Assembly: GCA_965369325.1 (NCBI GenBank)
Contig: CBDUQI010000114.1
Location: forward strand, 1-18,160
From: CBDUQI01 sp965369325
GTDB taxonomy: Bacteria; Pseudomonadota; Gammaproteobacteria; Steroidobacterales; JBCBZW01
Direction of reading: 5' to 3'
Length of the DNA stretch: 18,160 nucleotides
Position 1 is the stretch's first letter. Each line of letters starts with the position of its first letter. Below the pieces are notes generated by a model. That model did not search any database and was not told the DNA's origin. It saw only the letters and a list, made by a program, of their open reading frames with translations. Shown here piece by piece: positions 14,418 through 18,160 of this stretch. The translations under genes were made by a program, and so were the position numbers.

Positions 14418-16421
14418 CTAGTCTACCTCACCCACTTCGCGGGTGTAGCCTCGCGGTGGTGGCGTCCAGCCACGCTCAGTGCGATCGTGCGAATCGCGGT
14501 CCGCACTGCCCAGCACCTGCTCCATGGTCTGGCTCAATTGCTTGGCCAATGCCACGTAGGGCTCGTTCTCCGTCGCCGGGATGCTCGGATCCCACAGCGG
14601 CGCCAGTTGCTTCAGGTGCGCCCTATCCTGCTTCACGTAGGTACGCGCCTGCTTCTCAGCACTGTACGGATGCATACCCAGCGCCTGCAACGCATATCTT
14701 CCCGCCCGTACCGAGGAGTCGAACAGCTCGCGCACGATGTCGTTTGCACCTGCGCGATACAGGCTGTACACGTGGTGACGATCCATTGCTCGGGCCACAA
14801 TGTGCAAATCTGGCCGCTCGCGCCGGGCATGCGCCACAATATCAATCGCCCTGTCCGCATCGTCAATGGCGACGATCAGCACCTTGGCGTCCGGCAAACC
14901 GGCGGCGTGCAACAGATCGGGACGAGTGGCATCGCCGTAGAAGCTGCGCGTCCCAAACTTGCGCATATTATCGATGAGTTCGGAGCGATGATCCAACACC
15001 ACCGTAGAGTAACCGCTGCTTAGCAACAGGCGGTTGGCCACCTGACCAAAACGACCGTGCCCCGCGATGATCACCTTGCCCACCTCGTCAATGTCATCCG
15101 ACTCGCGCCCGTCCGACGCCTCAGGCGCACGCGCAGACAACGCGTCGTAGAGCATAAACAACGCTGGCGTCAACAGCATGGAAAGCGCGACTACCAGCGA
15201 TAGCGTCTGCGCAAGTGGTGCTGGAATAACATTGTTCTGTGTAGTAAAACTCAGCAGCACAAAACCGAACTCGCCCGCCTGCGCCAGCGACAACGTAAAC
15301 AGCCATGTATCGCGCCCCGGTAACCGGTACACCCATGTGAGCGCGAACAACACCAGGCCCTTTAACACAATCAACCCTACTGTCAGCCCGAGGATGGTGG
15401 CGAAGCTGGCAAACAGCACTTCAAAATTGATGCCGGCGCCGACTGTAATAAAAAACAGTCCCAGCAGAATGCCCTTAAACGGCTCTATGTCCGACTCCAG
15501 CTCGTGTCGGAATTCGCTGGTCGCTAACACCACGCCCGCCAGAAACGTGCCGAGCGCGGGCGACAGCCCCACCAGCCCCATCAGCAACGCAATCCCGATC
15601 ACCAACAGCAGGGCGGCCGCCGTAAACACCTCGCGCAACCTGGCGGCAGCAATAAACCGAAACAGCGGGCGCGACAAAAAATGCCCACCCAGAATCACAA
15701 TCGCCATCGCCCCCAGCACTACCAGTGCATGGGCCCAGCCGGGCAGCCCATCGACCAGGCTGAAAGGCTCGCCGTGGCCTTCCTCGCCCGCGTGAGCGGC
15801 TGCAGCCGGCGCGTGATCGAGCGCAACACCCTGACCATGCCCCGGCTCACCCCCGGCCGCCGCCAGGCTCTCATTGAGCCCGCCCGGGAGTACATCGCCA
15901 CTGCCAGCGCTGAGCGCCAGCAGTGGCAACAACGCCAGCATGGGGATGACCGCGATATCCTGAAACAGCAGAACGGAAAACCCCGAGCGGCCCCCGGCCG
16001 TCGCGTTCAGGCCTTTTTCGTTTAGCGTCTGCAGCACGATGGCGGTGGATGAGAGCGAGAAAATAAGGCCAATCGCCAATGCCACTCGCCACTCAAGCCC
16101 AATCAGCAACGCGCCACCTGCCACCAGCGCCGTCGTCACGCCCACCTGCAGACCGCCCAAACCCAGCAAACGAGCACGCATCTGCCACAGGGCCGCCGGC
16201 TCAAGTTCCAGGCCAACCAGAAACAGCATCATCACCACGCCAAACTCGGCAAAGTGCTGTAAGTCCTGCGTCTCCGCCCCAACCAACCCCAGCACCGGGC
16301 CGATCACGATGCCGGCGATGAGGTACCCCAGCACGGAACCCAGGCCCAAACGTTTGGCCACGGGCACCGCAACCACTGCGGCGGTAAGATACATAAATGC
16401 CTGAAACAAAAAACTATCCAT
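14418..16421 (-). CDS. kefB: KefB/KefC-type K+/H+ antiporter (CPA2) with TrkA-N domain
   Basis: Inner-membrane potassium efflux antiporter of 667 residues, longer than E. coli KefB (about 601). The membrane part (about 1-427) shows GSVLGYLIAGIVIGP, FGVVMMLFLVGLEL, FSLSSTAIVLQTLNEKG, the ion-path LLFQDIAVIPML with Asp155, and AQAGEFGFVL. The cytosolic TrkA-N/RCK domain (about 447-560) has the nucleotide-binding GHGRFGQ (454-460), acidic Asp477 and FYGDATR. A Gly/Ala/His-rich insert (about 171-225; His195, 203, 210, 216) sits between helices and explains part of the extra length. A 100-residue tail follows the RCK domain. It starts 3 bases after the KefG-like gene, matching the kefG-kefB arrangement in E. 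coli. Glutathione gating is known for the family but not shown here. Confidence 0.88.
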   Translation of the reverse strand: MDSFLFQAFMYLTAAVVAVPVAKRLGLGSVLGYLIAGIVIGPVLGLVGAETQDLQHFAEFGVVMMLFLVGLELEPAALWQMRARLLGLGGLQVGVTTALVAGGALLIGLEWRVALAIGLIFSLSSTAIVLQTLNEKGLNATAGGRSGFSVLLFQDIAVIPMLALLPLLALSAGSGDVLPGGLNESLAAAGGEPGHGQGVALDHAPAAAAHAGEEGHGEPFSLVDGLPGWAHALVVLGAMAIVILGGHFLSRPLFRFIAAARLREVFTAAALLLVIGIALLMGLVGLSPALGTFLAGVVLATSEFRHELESDIEPFKGILLGLFFITVGAGINFEVLFASFATILGLTVGLIVLKGLVLFALTWVYRLPGRDTWLFTLSLAQAGEFGFVLLSFTTQNNVIPAPLAQTLSLVVALSMLLTPALFMLYDALSARAPEASDGRESDDIDEVGKVIIAGHGRFGQVANRLLLSSGYSTVVLDHRSELIDNMRKFGTRSFYGDATRPDLLHAAGLPDAKVLIVAIDDADRAIDIVAHARRERPDLHIVARAMDRHHVYSLYRAGANDIVRELFDSSVRAGRYALQALGMHPYSAEKQARTYVKQDRAHLKQLAPLWDPSIPATENEPYVALAKQLSQTMEQVLGSADRDSHDRTERGWTPPPRGYTREVGEVD

Positions 16422-16424
16422 CGG

Positions 16425-17036
16425 TCAGCTCTCCAGCACCAGCGTATCCAGATGCGCATTAAGCAGCGGCAAACCAGCGGCAGCCGCAAAATCAAAACGC
16501 TCTTCACCTATCGCTCTCAGCATGCGCAGCCAGTCGCCACGATGTTGTGCATGGCGCCCATCGCCCACTGCCGTGCGGGCTCCAAACAGCACAAAGGGTG
16601 GCAGGTAGCGCATACCGCACAAGCGCGCCGTCTGCTCCAGCGGCGCCAGAAGCTGGCGGATGCTGAAGCGGCTGTCGCCTTCGCCGCTATAGGCAGGCGC
16701 AGGGCCGCCGCCGGTCAGCGCGCAGAAAAACACCTTCTCCTGCAACGCCGTGCCACCCGAACCGTAGGCGAACCCGTACTCCAGCACATGATCCTGCCAC
16801 TCTTTCAAAAGAGCCGGCGTGGAGTACCAGTACAGCGGATGCTGGAAAATAACGATGTCGTGCGCCAGCAGCTGCGCCTGCTCGCGATCGACATCAATAT
16901 CGAAGGTGGGATAGCGGCCGTACAAATCCACCACAGTTACATGCGCCAGCGCGTCGGCGGCACGGGCCAGCGCCACGTTGGTCTCTGAGCGGCGCGGTGC
17001 TGGATGGGCGAATAGAATCAGGATCTTTGCGGCCAT
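16425..17036 (-). CDS. kefG: KefG/KefF-like flavodoxin-fold NAD(P)H oxidoreductase, antiporter activator
   Basis: Soluble flavoprotein of 203 residues, related to KefG/KefF and NQO-type quinone reductases. It would bind the antiporter at the cytosolic face and be needed for full efflux activity. Visible motifs are the N-terminal strand KILILFAHPAPRRSETN (4-20; flavin phosphate region), the central IVIFQHPLYWYSTPALLKEWQDHVLEYGFAYG (61-92) and the CALTGGGPAPAYSGEG loop (105-120). All are characteristic of this family. It is followed by the antiporter gene after 3 bases, so the two form an operon. KefG and KefF cannot be separated by eye. The order and the KefB-like partner favour KefG. Confidence 0.85.
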   Translation of the reverse strand: MAAKILILFAHPAPRRSETNVALARAADALAHVTVVDLYGRYPTFDIDVDREQAQLLAHDIVIFQHPLYWYSTPALLKEWQDHVLEYGFAYGSGGTALQEKVFFCALTGGGPAPAYSGEGDSRFSIRQLLAPLEQTARLCGMRYLPPFVLFGARTAVGDGRHAQHRGDWLRMLRAIGEERFDFAAAAGLPLLNAHLDTLVLES

Positions 17037-17121
17037 GTGATCTCACGTAGTCGGCGCGGCGACGAGCGCGGCGCGGGCTTGTGCAATTGTCCGCAATGCT
17101 CTTGATGGCGGTACTGGCGCA

Positions 17122-17151
17122 GCTTGCCAGCCTGCTGCGACGCTGGCAAGC
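17122..17151. repeat. Perfect 10-bp hairpin upstream of kefG
   Basis: GCTTGCCAGC (17122-17131) and GCTGGCAAGC (17142-17151) are exact inverted arms around a 10-base loop, and outer GC pairs extend it after one mismatch. It lies between the terminator of the cohesin-like gene and the kefG start, about 85 bases before the ATG. It may be part of the kefG leader or a second terminator. Confidence 0.45.
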
Positions 17152-17165
17152 CGCAAGCCAGACAC

Positions 17166-17201
17166 AAAAAAGCCCCGCACCCGTTCCATCGGGCGCGGGG
17201 C
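17166..17201 (-). terminator. Intrinsic terminator of the cohesin-like gene
   Basis: On the minus strand GCCCCGCGCCCG and CGGGTGCGGGGC form a strong stem around a six-base loop, directly followed by TTTTTT. It begins 12 bases after the stop codon. This is the only hairpin in the window with a classical U-run. Confidence 0.9.
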
Positions 17202-17213
17202 AATACGTTTAGA

Positions 17214-17831
17214 TCAACGCTGTGTCGGGCGCCGCATCAGGCCGGTAAGACCCAGCGCGCTGAACAGCATCCACAGCGCGGCCGGCACGGGCACGGCCTG
17301 AATAAACACTTGAGCGCTGTTGTACACAACATCTATCTCATTGCCGGTGAGCGCTGAGAAAAAGCCCTCAAACGGTGAGTCGTTCACGCCCAGACCAATG
17401 TCCGCCGTACCAGAGCCTGTGGCCACAAACACGATGGTGGCGATATCCACATGGATGCCTTCGATGCCAGCGAAGTTGCCGAAGCCGATGGCATTGAGCT
17501 CACCGTCACCCACGTTGCAACCGCTGATCGCAGCGCCGTCAGCAAAGCAGTTATCGGGCAGGACCGTAAAAGCCGGATCCGCGATTGTGTTGATAAAATC
17601 ACTATCGAACTCAAACGACACAAACTCAAGGCGAGTCGCGTCATAGAACAGATCAAACGCGCCGCCAACGGTTGCCTCATCAAACGCGACGCTGATACTA
17701 ATGCTGATCTCATCTCCCTCGGTCGCAAACTGTGCAAACGGGTCAATAGAGATAATGGCAGCGTTGGCAGCGCCGCCAAATGCCAATGCGCTGAGGGCCG
17801 CGCCCGCCTGAATCATTTTTCTTGCAAACAT
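17214..17831 (-). CDS. Cohesin-like VPxPA-CTERM (PEP-CTERM type) surface protein
   Basis: Exported protein of 205 residues in three parts. A signal peptide (MFARKM, hydrophobic core, cleavage near ANA24) is followed by an acidic beta-rich domain (26-178) with the cohesin-like strand pattern GGAFDLFYDATRLEFVSFEF and a later FVATGSGTADIGL. Cys95 and Cys105 could form a disulfide. The C-terminus has the sorting signal VPVPAALW (180-187), a short hydrophobic helix, then RRPTQR. Such tails are recognised by exosortases, which are not encoded here. AAAGGGGA nine bases before the ATG is a strong ribosome site. A small hairpin with a TTCG loop (17854-17872) precedes it in the leader. The upstream neighbour is dockerin-like, so binding between the two is a reasonable guess. 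Confidence 0.82.
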   Translation of the reverse strand: MFARKMIQAGAALSALAFGGAANAAIISIDPFAQFATEGDEISISISVAFDEATVGGAFDLFYDATRLEFVSFEFDSDFINTIADPAFTVLPDNCFADGAAISGCNVGDGELNAIGFGNFAGIEGIHVDIATIVFVATGSGTADIGLGVNDSPFEGFFSALTGNEIDVVYNSAQVFIQAVPVPAALWMLFSALGLTGLMRRPTQR

Positions 17832-17897
17832 GTTTAAGAATCCCCTTTATTCAGCCAGCGCCGAAGCCTGGCCGAGTCTGTTGTTTAGGCACCTTAA

Positions 17898-17929
17898 GTT
17901 CCGAGGCCCGCCAGGGCCGGCCTCGGAAC
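17898..17929 (-). terminator. Perfect 11-bp hairpin after the dockerin-like gene
   Basis: GTTCCGAGGCC (17898-17908) and GGCCTCGGAAC (17919-17929) are exact arms around a 10-base loop. It starts 9 bases after the stop of the dockerin-like gene, and only TTAAGG follows on the minus strand. It probably ends or partly attenuates that transcript before the cohesin-like gene. Confidence 0.55.
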
Positions 17930-17938
17930 ACCAAGGGC

Positions 17939-18160
17939 TCAGTTCCCGCCCGATGGACCAGGCGCGGTTCCAAACATGCCCTGGAACAGACTTAGATCAA
18001 CAAAGTCCACTGCCTCATCGCAGTTCAGGTCAAGCTGGTTGTAGTCCGGCGCCGTACTGTCACCGAAGAAGCCGACTTTCAGGGCCGCCAGATCGGAGAA
18101 GTTGGTGAAACCGGAGTTATTGAAGTCCGCGTCACAGTGGTTGCCGGAACCATCGGCATC
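17939..18160 (-). CDS. Dockerin-like EF-hand repeat protein, C-terminal end (partial)
   Basis: The last 73 codons of a gene that continues beyond the window, in frame from the edge to a TGA at 17939. They read DADGSGNHCDADFNNSG, SDLAALKVGFFG, then DLNCDEAVDFVDLSLFQGMFG and a short PGPSGGN tail. This is a pair of dockerin type I-like calcium loops with F-helices, preceded by a TSP3-like DADGSGNHCD. The same arrangement (acidic TSP3 segment, CDTDLNNDG loop, DLxxLKxxFF helix) occurs in the dehydrogenase-like protein at 6731-8251. The catalytic or structural part lies outside. No sorting signal follows the repeats. Confidence 0.8.
   Translation of the reverse strand, partial: DADGSGNHCDADFNNSGFTNFSDLAALKVGFFGDSTAPDYNQLDLNCDEAVDFVDLSLFQGMFGTAPGPSGGN

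Noticed and set aside
14367..15023. 218-codon plus-strand frame opposite the antiporter tail
   Set aside because: It is antisense to the well-supported RCK domain and C-terminal tail, a usual by-product of high GC content.

Overview
The window reads as chromosomal DNA from a GC-rich Gram-negative bacterium, most likely a marine or other aquatic gammaproteobacterium. This rests on gene content: a TonB-dependent BtuB receptor with BtuF/C/D, a KefG/KefB-type pair, a VPxPA-CTERM surface protein, dockerin-like repeats and an ASPIC/UnbV FG-GAP protein. The genus cannot be named from sequence alone. Coding density is high. I saw no tRNA, rRNA, CRISPR array, insertion sequence, phage gene or origin.

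Layout. (1) Bases 15-5135, minus strand: a complete vitamin B12 uptake operon. A cobalamin riboswitch (about 4936-5135) leads into btuB (outer-membrane receptor), btuF (periplasmic binding protein), btuC (permease) and btuD (ATPase). The genes are 4-5 bases apart or overlap by ATGA. (2) Bases 5177-6547, minus: an APC-family amino-acid permease with a TTG start. (3) Bases 6731-8251, minus: a secreted glucose/sorbosone-dehydrogenase-like beta-propeller carrying N-terminal calcium-binding and dockerin-like repeats. (4) Bases 8252-8855: a 600-base gap with a series of strong hairpins and, next to the following gene, a direct-repeat promoter. (5) Bases 8856-10885, plus: an OmpR-type response regulator and its histidine kinase, whose short periplasmic sensor is very acidic. 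(6) Bases 11133-13363, plus: a 99-residue beta-rich protein and an exported FG-GAP/ASPIC-UnbV protein. (7) Bases 13412-14272, minus: an exported metallo-beta-lactamase-fold hydrolase. (8) Bases 14418-17036, minus: a KefG-like flavoprotein and a KefB-like K+/H+ antiporter, 3 bases apart. (9) Bases 17214-18160, minus: a cohesin-like VPxPA-CTERM protein, preceded by the 3' end of a dockerin-like gene that runs off the window.

How the parts work together. The B12 operon is a textbook import route: outer membrane, then periplasm, then ABC transporter, under B12 feedback. KefG/KefB form a potassium-efflux unit for electrophile or redox stress. The two-component system probably regulates itself through an 11-bp-phased direct repeat.

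The most unusual content is extracellular. Two proteins have dockerin-like EF-hand repeats (one fused to a sugar-dehydrogenase propeller), and one of their genes sits directly upstream of a cohesin-like, membrane-sorted protein. This suggests a small non-cellulosomal cohesin/dockerin surface assembly. A second theme is many perfect 8-12 bp intergenic hairpins, mostly without a U-tract.
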